In this document: positions 7,047-15,027 of the stretch, one piece after another
Numbering within the stretch: position 1 is the first letter of the stretch
Layout: every line of letters starts with the position of its first letter
Assembly (NCBI RefSeq): GCF_900103735.1
Contig: NZ_FMXE01000013.1
Coordinates: forward strand, 1 to 64,000
Direction: 5' to 3'
DNA: 64,000 bases
Source: Algoriphagus alkaliphilus
Lineage (GTDB): Bacteria > Bacteroidota > Bacteroidia > Cytophagales > Cyclobacteriaceae
Translations under genes and position numbers: made by a program
The notes under the pieces: model-generated
What the model was told of the DNA's origin: nothing
The model's input: only the letters and a program-made list of their open reading frames with translations
Databases searched by the model: none

Positions 7047-9167
7047 TTATCGAGGGAATGCGGCCGCGAGACCACCATCCACGTTGAGCATATTTCCTGT
7101 TGTTTTGGTTAAAAGTCCACCTACAAAAGCAAAAGCTGCGTCTGCAATGTCACTCACTTTCACACTTTCTTTTAATAATGTTCTGTTAGCGTAATATTGG
7201 GGGAGATCTTTTACATCAATGCCATAAGCCTTGGCGCGATTTTCAGCCCAGCCGCCTTCCCAAATATTGGAATTTTCGATGACTGCATCCGGGTTTACAA
7301 CATTCACGCGGATTTTATCTTCAGCCAACTCCGCAGCCATCAATCTTGACATATGCAATTGTGCTGCTTTGGCTGTGCCATAAGCTACATTTTTTGGACC
7401 TGCCACCAGTGCATTTTTGCTGACAATATTGATCACATCCCCTCCGAGTCCCTGCTGCTTCATTAAAGTTACGCCAGCTTTGGAAACCTGATACTGTCCC
7501 ATGACCAAAATGTCGTTCAATCGAGTCCAATCTTGATCTGTGTGATCTTCAAAAGCTTTGGAAATGGAAATCCCGGCGTTGTTGACCACGATATCTATAC
7601 CACCGAATTTTAGGCAAGTTGCTTGGATGGCGTCTGCCAAACTCCCGGAATCAGTTACATCAAGTTTTGCCCCCAAGACCACATCTTTGCCATATTTTTT
7701 TTCAAATTCCGCAACGGCAGTGGCTAATCTTTCCGGATCAATATCAGTCAACACCACGCAGGCACCTTCCTGAACATATTTTTCAGCGATGCCTTTTCCA
7801 ATGCCTCCCGCACTTCCTGTGACGAGCGCAATTTTTCGGGAAAGTGGTTTTTCTTTCGGCATTCTCGAAAGTTTTGCTTCCTCAAGCAACCAGTATTCGA
7901 TATCAAAAGCCTCCTGAAGCGGAAGTGATACATATTCCGAAACCGCCTCAGCACCACGCATGACATTGATGGCATTGATGTAGAATTCGCTGGCTACCCG
8001 GCTGGTTTGCTTGTCTTTTGCGTAGCTGAAAAGTCCAACGCCTGGCCACAAAATCACAACCGGATTGGGGTCGCGCATTGCCGGACTGTTTGGGTGTTTA
8101 TGCTTTTGATAATAATCTGCATACATCTCCCGATAAGCCTGAAATGCAGCACCGATTTTTTCTTTGAGGCCATTGACATCGCTCAGGTCCGAATCTGGGG
8201 CCAATTCCAGAACCAATGGACTGATCTTGGTTCTCAAAAAGTGGTCTGGGCAGGAAGTCCCCATTGGGGCAAGTTTGCTCAGATCCTGACTATTGACGAA
8301 TTGTAGTACAACTTCTGAATCACTGAAAGTACCTACCATCCGTTTTTCCGAGGATGCAAGTCCACGTAGAATCGGAGCTAGTTTGGCTGCTTGGGATTTT
8401 CGCTGATCCGGCGAAAGAGATTTAACTTTTTCCCCTCCAAAAACCGGTCGTTTTTTTCCATAATTTGATTCTAAATAAGCAGATGCCATTTCAATGACTT
8501 CAAGGCTGTTGAGATAGCACTCATAGGCCGTGTCTGCCCAAGTGAATAGCCCATGACCTCCAAGCATAATCCCCCGGATTCCCGGATTATTGTCTAAGGC
8601 TTCCTTAAGTTGCAAGCCCAGGTCAAAGCCTGGTCGCTGCCAAGGAACCCATCCAATTGCACCTTTCCATAGTTCTTGGGTGATCTTTTCTCCATCCTTC
8701 GATGCGGCGATTGCAATAGCGGCATCGGGATGCAGGTGATCAATATGTTTGAATGGTAAGAAACCGTGTAGGGGCGTATCGATCGAGGGAGCTTTTGAGT
8801 CCAAATCATAGATACAATGATTGAATAATCCAACCATCTCATCCTCAAACTCAATTCCGCGATAGATGCCTTTTAGTGATCTGAGTTTGTCAACATACAA
8901 ACCAGCCAATCCGGAACGGGTCATTGTGCCAATATCGCCTCCTGAACCCTTGATCCACATCACCTCCACCGGCTCCTTGGTCAATGGGTCAAGCTCCATT
9001 GTTTTACAAGAAGTATTGCCTCCGCCATAATTGGTAATCCGAAGGTCGGCTCCGAGTAGGTTAGAACGATAAATTAAAAGTTCTACCTCGTTTCCTTCCA
9101 GTGACGCGGCTTTTGCCTCGTCCCATAGGTAGCTTACATGCTTGAAACTCATAATAGGTGTATTCAT
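7047..9167 (-). CDS. rhaEW: Bifunctional rhamnulose-1-phosphate aldolase/lactaldehyde dehydrogenase
   Basis: 706 residues in two domains. Residues 20-420 are a class II aldolase/adducin domain (NYGGGNTSCKT, MWIKGSGGDIG, then HGLFTW). Residues 440-706 are a classical short-chain dehydrogenase: nucleotide-binding KIALVTGSAGGIGKG, NNAG, and YGTAKAA as the catalytic Tyr-Lys pair. The fused enzyme splits L-rhamnulose-1-phosphate into dihydroxyacetone phosphate and L-lactaldehyde, then oxidises the aldehyde to L-lactate with NAD. Length is normal for the family, known as RhaEW or YuxG. The lactate produced is the substrate of LutABC encoded nearby. Confidence 0.93.
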   Translation of the reverse strand: MNTPIMSFKHVSYLWDEAKAASLEGNEVELLIYRSNLLGADLRITNYGGGNTSCKTMELDPLTKEPVEVMWIKGSGGDIGTMTRSGLAGLYVDKLRSLKGIYRGIEFEDEMVGLFNHCIYDLDSKAPSIDTPLHGFLPFKHIDHLHPDAAIAIAASKDGEKITQELWKGAIGWVPWQRPGFDLGLQLKEALDNNPGIRGIMLGGHGLFTWADTAYECYLNSLEVIEMASAYLESNYGKKRPVFGGEKVKSLSPDQRKSQAAKLAPILRGLASSEKRMVGTFSDSEVVLQFVNSQDLSKLAPMGTSCPDHFLRTKISPLVLELAPDSDLSDVNGLKEKIGAAFQAYREMYADYYQKHKHPNSPAMRDPNPVVILWPGVGLFSYAKDKQTSRVASEFYINAINVMRGAEAVSEYVSLPLQEAFDIEYWLLEEAKLSRMPKEKPLSRKIALVTGSAGGIGKGIAEKYVQEGACVVLTDIDPERLATAVAEFEKKYGKDVVLGAKLDVTDSGSLADAIQATCLKFGGIDIVVNNAGISISKAFEDHTDQDWTRLNDILVMGQYQVSKAGVTLMKQQGLGGDVINIVSKNALVAGPKNVAYGTAKAAQLHMSRLMAAELAEDKIRVNVVNPDAVIENSNIWEGGWAENRAKAYGIDVKDLPQYYANRTLLKESVKVSDIADAAFAFVGGLLTKTTGNMLNVDGGLAAAFPR

Positions 9168-9429
9168 TATAACAGGTCTACTGGTGATAGGATGAATTTC
9201 TCAGAAAACGGATCAATAGGTATCCTGTGGTGTCTTGAATGAATCATAGTTTTGATTTTTTTTATGAATTTGAAAGATTCTTCAAATTATCAGAGAACAT
9301 GATTTTAAAATTCACCTTTTAATTGACTTTTTGCAAACTAAACCTTAGACAAAGGGTAGAAAAAATTTTAGACAGGGCAGGACAGGTTGGGACAGACATT
9401 ATGTTTTATTGAAGTCAAAATAATTTTCA
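9168..9429. promoter_or_regulatory. Divergent control region with helically phased GACAG repeats
   Basis: This 262-base gap separates the divergently transcribed aldolase/dehydrogenase and permease genes. GACAG starts at 9371, 9381 and 9391, exactly one helical turn apart, 35-55 bases before the permease ATG. A related GACAA lies at 9348. Such phasing suggests a protein-binding array on one DNA face. The nearby GntR-type regulator is the obvious candidate. No clear Bacteroidota promoter box was fixed by eye. Confidence 0.45.
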
Positions 9430-10830
9430 ATGAGCAACAGATTATTAAAAAAAATAGTTGGTGAAACCAATGAATATGAACGGACCCCTATTCCCGGGGC
9501 TAGCCTAAAAGGAGGCAAAAGCTTTCTGGGCATGTATGCAGGAGAGCATACTGCCGGGACAGAGTTTGTCATTGGGCCACTATTTGTTGCACATGGAGTG
9601 GCCGCAGGAGACTTGGTACTGGGGCTGTTGATAGGGAATTTACTGGCCGTGTTGAGTTGGGGGCTGATCACCGGGCCGATCGCAGCATCAAAGCGTATGA
9701 CATTATATTATCAGTTGGAGCGCATTGCCGGGAAAAATTTGGTACGTTGGTACAATCTGGTTAATGCTCTCATGTTCTGTTTTTTGGCGGGATCGATGAT
9801 TGCCGTTTCAGCCACAGCTGTGGGGATTCCTTTTGATCTTGAAATGCCTACTTTGACAGATTGGCTTCCGCGGACACCGGGTTGGATTGTCACAGTATTG
9901 GTGATGGGGGCGGTGATCACTTTAGTGGCTATCCAAGGTTATAATCAAGTTTCTAAGTTTGCAAATATCATGTCTCCCTGGATGATTTTGATTTTCATAG
10001 CCGCGGCAATTGTGGGATTAGCCCAACTTGGAGTTGGTTCTTTCGAAAGCTTGAGCACCATTGCACAGGAAGTGATTTGGAATGGAGTACCACTCGCCGG
10101 TATGTCCAAATTTACGATTTGGCACATCATCTTTTTCGCCTGGTTTTGCAATATGGCCATGCATATAGGGATGTCAGATTTGACGATTCTCCGCTACGCA
10201 AAGTCCTGGACCTATGGATTCTATTCTTTTGCAGGAGTTTTTTTGGGACATTTTGTGGCCTGGATAGCCTCAGGAATTCTTTATTCGGTATTTCTTCAGG
10301 TCAATACAGCCTCACAGGAATTTGCCCCCGGAGCGATTGCTTATCAGACCTTGGGCATTGCCGGAGCTATCTGCGTGGTGATCGCGGGTTGGACTACAGC
10401 GAATCCCACGATTTATCGGGCAGGGCTGGCGTTGCAGGGGATTTTTCCTAAAGTACCAACTTGGAAAATCACAGCCATTGTGGGTGGTATTACCAGTTTG
10501 GCGGCATGCTTTCCGGCTTTGGTGATGAAACTGCTGGATTTTGTGGCCTTGTATGGCTTGCTTTTGATGCCGATGGGCGCAGTGATTTTTGCGGATTTTT
10601 ATTTTTCCAAAAAGATGGGCTTCCAATCCGAAGGGGCATTGAATTCCAAGTCTGATTTCAGTGTACCTGCCTTGCTTAGCTGGGTTTTGACTTTGGTCTT
10701 CTGTTTGGGATTGAATTTCTTCTACGGGGTGGAAATCTTCTTTCTTGGACTTCCTGGTTGGTTTGTGGCAGTTGCCATCTTTGTTGTTTTATCCAGAATG
10801 AAATATCCACTTGCCAAATCACTTGCGTAA
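9430..10830 (+). CDS. NCS1-like permease in the rhamnose cluster
   Basis: 466 residues with about twelve hydrophobic segments. The N-terminal region (PIPGASLKGGKSFLGMYAGEHTAGTEFVIGPLF) and the later WTTANPTIYRAGLALQGI resemble the nucleobase:cation symporter-1 fold (cytosine/purine/allantoin permeases). It is an inner-membrane importer. Known NCS1 proteins carry nucleobases, hydantoins or thiamine, but here it sits between rhamnose isomerase and the aldolase, divergent from the latter, with no nucleobase genes nearby. I infer it may import rhamnose, since no other rhamnose importer is seen. The next gene starts inside its stop codon. Confidence 0.8.
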   Translation: MSNRLLKKIVGETNEYERTPIPGASLKGGKSFLGMYAGEHTAGTEFVIGPLFVAHGVAAGDLVLGLLIGNLLAVLSWGLITGPIAASKRMTLYYQLERIAGKNLVRWYNLVNALMFCFLAGSMIAVSATAVGIPFDLEMPTLTDWLPRTPGWIVTVLVMGAVITLVAIQGYNQVSKFANIMSPWMILIFIAAAIVGLAQLGVGSFESLSTIAQEVIWNGVPLAGMSKFTIWHIIFFAWFCNMAMHIGMSDLTILRYAKSWTYGFYSFAGVFLGHFVAWIASGILYSVFLQVNTASQEFAPGAIAYQTLGIAGAICVVIAGWTTANPTIYRAGLALQGIFPKVPTWKITAIVGGITSLAACFPALVMKLLDFVALYGLLLMPMGAVIFADFYFSKKMGFQSEGALNSKSDFSVPALLSWVLTLVFCLGLNFFYGVEIFFLGLPGWFVAVAIFVVLSRMKYPLAKSLA

Positions 10831-11030
10831 TGAAAAATCTGTTGAAAATAGGTTCGTTTTTAGGCTTACTGCTGACTATTGTGCCTCCGATTACCTTTTT
10901 TATGGGGAATTCGGAATTGAGTCAAATGAAATGGACCATGGGTATCGGTATGGTGCTTTGGTTTGTGACCGCTCCGTTTTGGATAAATAAAAAGCGGGAA
11001 GACGGAAGACCGAAGACGGAAGAAAATTGA
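10830..11030 (+). CDS. Small two-helix membrane protein coupled to the permease
   Basis: 66 residues (MKNLLKIGSFLGLLLTIVPP...), with two predicted membrane helices and a charged tail. The start is chosen because the permease stop and this ATG overlap as TAATG, which implies coupled translation. An upstream ATG at 10758 would lie inside the permease gene. The tail, KKREDGRPKTEEN, is encoded by a purine-rich GAAGACGGAAGA repeat. I do not recognise the family. A role as accessory subunit of the permease is possible, from position only. Confidence 0.7.
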   Translation: MKNLLKIGSFLGLLLTIVPPITFFMGNSELSQMKWTMGIGMVLWFVTAPFWINKKREDGRPKTEEN

Positions 11031-11160
11031 ACGATTAATTTCAAATTCAGGCTTATGCTTATGCCAATGTCAGACTGAGCGTAGTCGAAGTCGGTAGTTA
11101 TTGAATTTCAACCATGATCTCTAAATAACAATCAACCAATAACCAATAACCTAATAACTC
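11031..11160. repeat. Intergenic dispersed repeat segment
   Basis: Between the small membrane gene and the isomerase lies CAGACTGAGCGTAGTCGAAG (about 11071-11090), a short motif seen in many copies in Bacteroidota genomes, then repeated CCAATAACC units up to the ATG. No gene is seen here. Confidence 0.4.
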
Positions 11161-12402
11161 ATGTCTTCCTCTTTTCACCAAAAATCACTCGACCTACTTT
11201 CCGAACAATTAGGTTCGAAAGGAATACATATAAACTCCCTGATTTCCAAAATCGCAACTTTTCAGATTGCTGTTCCTTCTTGGGCTTTGGGAGCAGGAGG
11301 AACTCGATTTGGCCGGTTTTCCATCGGAGGTGAACCGAGAAATTTGGAAGAAAAGCTTGAGGATATCGGGCTTTTGGCCAAGCTGACCAAGCGCACGGAT
11401 GCTGTCTCTCTTCATATTCCATGGGATATACCACAGGATGTACAAGCGATCAGGCAAAAGGCTGCCGATCTCCAGATCAGCTTCGATGCAATGAATTCAA
11501 ATACTTTTCAGGACTACGGGCAACCGTTGAGTTATAAAATGGGTTCGCTCAGTAATGCCGATCCAGCAATCCGAAAGCAGGCAGTGGAGCATAATCTTCA
11601 GGTAATTGAGATTGGAAAAAGCCTGGGAAGTAAAGGGCTGACGGTTTGGCTTGCAGATGGAAGTAATTTTCCGGGACAGGCGCATATAAGAAAGGCATTG
11701 CAATGGACTACCGAATCCCTAAAGGAAATCTATGCTAGTTTACCGGCTGATTGGAAGCTTTTGTTGGAGTACAAGCCTTACGAGCCGAATTTCTACCATA
11801 CCGTGATTCCGGATTGGGGCACTTCGGCGCTGATTTGTCGACAGCTTGGAGATCGTGCCAAAGTGCTGGTCGATCTCGGCCACCACTTGCCCAATACGAA
11901 TATTGAGCAGATCGTGGCTACGCTCATGCATCAGAATTTATTGGCCGGATTCCACTTCAATGACAGCAAGTATGGAGATGATGATCTCAGCACAGGGAGT
12001 GTGAAACCCTATCAGCTGTTCTTGATTTTTTGTGAACTGATCGGTGGGGCGGAGGAAAACGCTCAGACTTGGGAAAGTATTTCATGGATGATCGACGCGA
12101 GTCATAACACCAAAGATCCGCTGGAAGATTTGATTCAGGCTTTAGAAGCCATTTCTCAGGCATATGCTAAAGCGCTGTTGGTGGACAGAAAGAAGTTAGC
12201 TCTATGTCAAAATGAAGGAGATGTAGTCGGAGCGCAGGAAGTGCTACAGGATGCCTTTTTGACAGATGTGAGGACATTGGTTTGCGAGGCGAGAATCCAA
12301 AGTGGGGGAGAGGCCGATCCCTTGGCTTTTTACAGAAAAGAAAAAATCCGCGCTAAGCTGATCGCTCAACGCGGGAAAGGGGCGCAGGCGAGTGGGTTGT
12401 AA
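11161..12402 (+). CDS. rhaI: L-rhamnose isomerase, RhaI type
   Basis: 413 residues with a TIM-barrel sugar isomerase fold. Likely metal ligands are seen in LLEYKPYEPN (Glu), VDLGHH (Asp), GFHFNDSKYGDDDL (His and Asp) and MIDASHN. The family is the RhaI group, as in Pseudomonas stutzeri, which converts L-rhamnose to L-rhamnulose using two divalent metals. It starts the pathway completed by the kinase and aldolase genes on the opposite strand. Some members also act on other aldoses such as D-allose. The assignment to rhamnose is supported by the neighbours. Confidence 0.9.
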   Translation: MSSSFHQKSLDLLSEQLGSKGIHINSLISKIATFQIAVPSWALGAGGTRFGRFSIGGEPRNLEEKLEDIGLLAKLTKRTDAVSLHIPWDIPQDVQAIRQKAADLQISFDAMNSNTFQDYGQPLSYKMGSLSNADPAIRKQAVEHNLQVIEIGKSLGSKGLTVWLADGSNFPGQAHIRKALQWTTESLKEIYASLPADWKLLLEYKPYEPNFYHTVIPDWGTSALICRQLGDRAKVLVDLGHHLPNTNIEQIVATLMHQNLLAGFHFNDSKYGDDDLSTGSVKPYQLFLIFCELIGGAEENAQTWESISWMIDASHNTKDPLEDLIQALEAISQAYAKALLVDRKKLALCQNEGDVVGAQEVLQDAFLTDVRTLVCEARIQSGGEADPLAFYRKEKIRAKLIAQRGKGAQASGL

Positions 12403-12423
12403 CTCATTGATATAACTCGATTT

Positions 12424-12447
12424 GGTTCAAGTCTCCTGACTTGGACC
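12424..12447. terminator. Hairpin between convergent genes
   Basis: GGTTCAAGTC-TCCT-GACTTGGACC forms a nearly perfect ten-base-pair stem between the isomerase and the ATPase, which converge. There is no long T run, so it may act as a weak bidirectional terminator or simply be a repeat. Confidence 0.5.
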
Positions 12448-12455
12448 AGACAAGT

Positions 12456-13586
12456 CTATTTATATAACTCAAAGAAATTCGCTGGTGTAATCACCTTGAA
12501 ACTTGAGTCAGGATAATTCTCTGAAAATTCCGAGGGAAACTTGCCCTTACTTCCTTCAGCATATTTGAATTCGAAGCAGGTCAGATGTCCGTCTTTTTCT
12601 TCGATGTAGTCGATCTCCTTTTGATCATAAGTTCTCCAAAAGTAGATGTTGACAAACCTTCGATGGTTTTGGTTGAATTTGATCCGTTCGGTGATACAGA
12701 AGTTTTCCCAAAGACCGCCCACGTCCGTACGGAGGTTCATTTCATTAAAGTTTCGGATTACTGCATTGCGGATTCCTACATCGTAGAAGTAGATTTTTTG
12801 ACTTTTGGCAAGTTCTTTTCTTAGATTTCGGCTGAAGGAATTCAGACGGAAGATTACAAAGGATTTCTCCAGCAGCTCCAGATAACGCTTGACTGTATGC
12901 ACGTTTGTTCCGGTGATTTGCGCCAGTTCATTCAGCGAGGACTCGCTTCCAGTCTGCAAGGCAATGGCCGCCAAAAGCTTAAATAGCAAATCAGGCTTTT
13001 TGATTTGCTCAAATTGGAACAGGTCTTTGTACAGGTAATTGGAAGAAATCTCAGCGAGTTCTTCGATTTTTTCATCTCCAATACTGTTGAACACCTGCGG
13101 ATAGAGTCCAAATCTCAGGAAGTTGGGCAGGTTGGCTTTGATCTGAATGGGGTTGAGTGTCTGACCGATTTCTTCCAGGGAAAAAGGAAGCAACAGAAAC
13201 TGACGAGATCTGCCGGTCAGTGGTTCGGAGACCATTCCCGAAAGCTCAAAGCTGGAAGAACCAGTTGCAATAAACTGAACCTGCGGAAAAGTGTCTACCA
13301 GTACTTTTAATACCAATCCTATGTTCGCGATATGCTGTGCCTCATCAAAAATGATCAGCTCGCGATTTCCGATAAATTCTGCCAAAAGCCCCGAATTTGT
13401 GGTGGAAAGGGCGTCTTTGTATTCCTGAAGCTCACAGTTGATGTAGGCTGATTTTTCAGAAAACTTCGTCAGCAGGTTTTTTACCAAGGTGGTTTTCCCG
13501 GTTCGTCTGGCACCATAGAGGATCAGGACTTTCCCTTTGAAAAGCTGATCTTCGAGTTGGGAGTTGATGGTTCGGGATACTTGCAC
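12456..13586 (-). CDS. AAA-type ATPase with DUF4143 domain
   Basis: 376 residues. The N-terminal AAA_14 domain shows Walker A GARRTGKTT (around residue 25) and Walker B ELIIFDEAQ, with sensor motif FIATGSSSFELSG. The C-terminal half is the DUF4143 region, ending in an endonuclease-like tail (WRTYDQKEIDYIEEKDGHLTCFEFKY), as in the widespread 'ATP-binding protein' family. Its role is poorly understood. Members are often horizontally acquired. A three-copy 32-bp palindromic repeat sits directly upstream (13616-13711), possibly its operator. Confidence 0.85.
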   Translation of the reverse strand: MQVSRTINSQLEDQLFKGKVLILYGARRTGKTTLVKNLLTKFSEKSAYINCELQEYKDALSTTNSGLLAEFIGNRELIIFDEAQHIANIGLVLKVLVDTFPQVQFIATGSSSFELSGMVSEPLTGRSRQFLLLPFSLEEIGQTLNPIQIKANLPNFLRFGLYPQVFNSIGDEKIEELAEISSNYLYKDLFQFEQIKKPDLLFKLLAAIALQTGSESSLNELAQITGTNVHTVKRYLELLEKSFVIFRLNSFSRNLRKELAKSQKIYFYDVGIRNAVIRNFNEMNLRTDVGGLWENFCITERIKFNQNHRRFVNIYFWRTYDQKEIDYIEEKDGHLTCFEFKYAEGSKGKFPSEFSENYPDSSFKVITPANFFELYK

Positions 13587-13615
13587 GAGTTCGTTTGATC
13601 TAAATACATGAGTCT

Positions 13616-13711
13616 AACTTCACAAATTTAAGTAAATTTATGAGCTCAACTTCACAAATTTAGCTAAATTTATGAAGTCAACTTCACAAATTTCAATGAA
13701 TTTATGAAGTT
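13616..13711. repeat. Three 32-bp direct repeats, each an imperfect palindrome
   Basis: AACTTCACAAATTT begins at 13616, 13648 and 13680, a constant 32-bp period with no spacers. Within each unit AACTTCACAAATTT is answered by AAATTTATGAAGT-like sequence, so every copy is an interrupted palindrome. The array lies between the divergent ATPase (start 13586) and SMP-30 (start 13792) genes. It is a good candidate for cooperative binding of a repressor. Confidence 0.85.
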
Positions 13712-13791
13712 GAGCCTTTTTGAATAAGTTGATCATGGATTCGGACTTTTGTTGGGATTGGTTTAACTTCATTTTCCAAACCCAAAAGACC

Positions 13792-14802
13792 ATGAGGCAA
13801 TCCATTTACTTGGCTGTTTTTCTGCTTACAGCCTGCTCTGCTCCTAAAATTCAAGAGGAAGTTGAAACCTCCAAGTTTGAGACCATCGGTTCGGTCGAGC
13901 GACTTGATTCGGCTATTAATTCGCTGATTGCTGCAGATGCAAAAATTGAAGTGTTGGCTTCGGGCTTTGAATGGGCAGAGGGTCCGCTTTGGCTTGAGGA
14001 GCAGCAAGCCTTGATTTTTACCGACGTGCCTACCAACAAAGTCTGGAAATGGACGGAGGAAGACAGTCTTTCGCTTTACCTGAGTCCATCTGGATACTTG
14101 GGTGATCGCACCGATAAGCGGGAGCCCGGAGCGAATGGACTTACCTTGGATGCAGCGGGTAATTTGATTTTGTGCCAACATGGGGAAAGACAAATAGGGA
14201 AGATGTTGGCATCGCTGGATTCCCCAAAATCAGAGTTTGAAACTTTAGTGGGCGAATATGAAGGCAAGCGATTCAACAGTCCCAATGACTTGGTCTTTAA
14301 TTCCAAAGGGCAACTCTTTTTCACCGATCCACCATACGGGATGGATCCTTGGGATGAAAAGCAATTGGATTTTCAGGGCGTGTATCGATTGGAAAAGGAT
14401 GGGAAAGTCAACTTGTTGGTTGATTCGCTGAGTCGGCCAAACGGAATTGCGCTTAACCCTGATGAAAAAGTGCTATATGTGGCCCAATCTGATCCGGAGA
14501 AAGCGCGCTATTATGCCTTTGATTTGGATGAAAATGGAAATGTGATTTCCGGAAAAGTGCTTTTTGATGCTACTTCAATTCAAGGGCCAAATCGAAAAGG
14601 TCTTCCTGATGGTTTAAAAGTGCATTCCAACGGAACCCTCTTCGCCACCGGGCCGGGAGGCGTATTGGTGATCAGTCCCGAAGGAAAGCATCTGGGTACG
14701 GTCTTAACCGAAAATGGAACAGCAAACTGTGGCTTTGATTCGGATGAAAAGTACTTGTATATGACAGCGGATGGGTATTTGATGAGGATAGGGTTGAAGT
14801 AG
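13792..14802 (+). CDS. SMP-30/gluconolactonase-like lipoprotein
   Basis: 336 residues from the ATG at 13792. The start is chosen because it gives a short lipoprotein signal with lipobox LLTAC (Cys15). The remainder is a six-bladed beta-propeller of the SMP-30/gluconolactonase/LRE group: EWAEGPLWL near the start (metal-ligand Glu), FNSPNDLVFNSKGQLFFTDPPYG, RPNGIALNPDEKVLYVAQS, and LPDGLKVHSNGTLFATGPGG. It probably hydrolyses a sugar lactone in the periplasm. The substrate is not determined. An upstream ATG at 13720 lies before the signal and is rejected. Confidence 0.88.
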   Translation: MRQSIYLAVFLLTACSAPKIQEEVETSKFETIGSVERLDSAINSLIAADAKIEVLASGFEWAEGPLWLEEQQALIFTDVPTNKVWKWTEEDSLSLYLSPSGYLGDRTDKREPGANGLTLDAAGNLILCQHGERQIGKMLASLDSPKSEFETLVGEYEGKRFNSPNDLVFNSKGQLFFTDPPYGMDPWDEKQLDFQGVYRLEKDGKVNLLVDSLSRPNGIALNPDEKVLYVAQSDPEKARYYAFDLDENGNVISGKVLFDATSIQGPNRKGLPDGLKVHSNGTLFATGPGGVLVISPEGKHLGTVLTENGTANCGFDSDEKYLYMTADGYLMRIGLK

Positions 14803-14858
14803 GGGAGTTGGGATGTTAGGAGGTATGGGAGTGGGGAGAATTGGAAGTGTGGGTGATC

Positions 14859-15014
14859 GTCACTGCGAGGCGCATTCTTGCTGGTATTTATTTTATAGAA
14901 GGTTTAAAGCGACGAAGGAGTCTAGAATTTCAAACAGCCATGGAATAAGATTGCTTCGGGGCACAGATGTTTGTAGGATCAACTTGTTTTTGATTTTTAG
15001 CCCCTCGCAATGAC
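14859..15014. repeat. Dispersed element with terminal inverted repeats
   Basis: GTCACTGCGAGG at 14859-14870 is answered by CCTCGCAATGAC at 15003-15014 (11 of 12 positions complementary). The interior holds GCGACGAAGGAGTC and GATTGCTTCGGGGC. This is the well-known 'GTCATTGCGAGG...GCAATC' short element of Bacteroidota, about 155 bp here. It fills most of the gap between the SMP-30 gene and the convergent oxidoreductase. A 66-codon frame inside it is not a gene. Confidence 0.8.
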
Positions 15015-15027
15015 GGTGAAGTCCTAA

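Noticed and set aside
13616..13711. CRISPR-like array
   Set aside because: The copies are directly adjacent without spacers and there are no cas genes.
14813..15013. 66-codon plus-strand frame
   Set aside because: It lies inside the dispersed repeat element.
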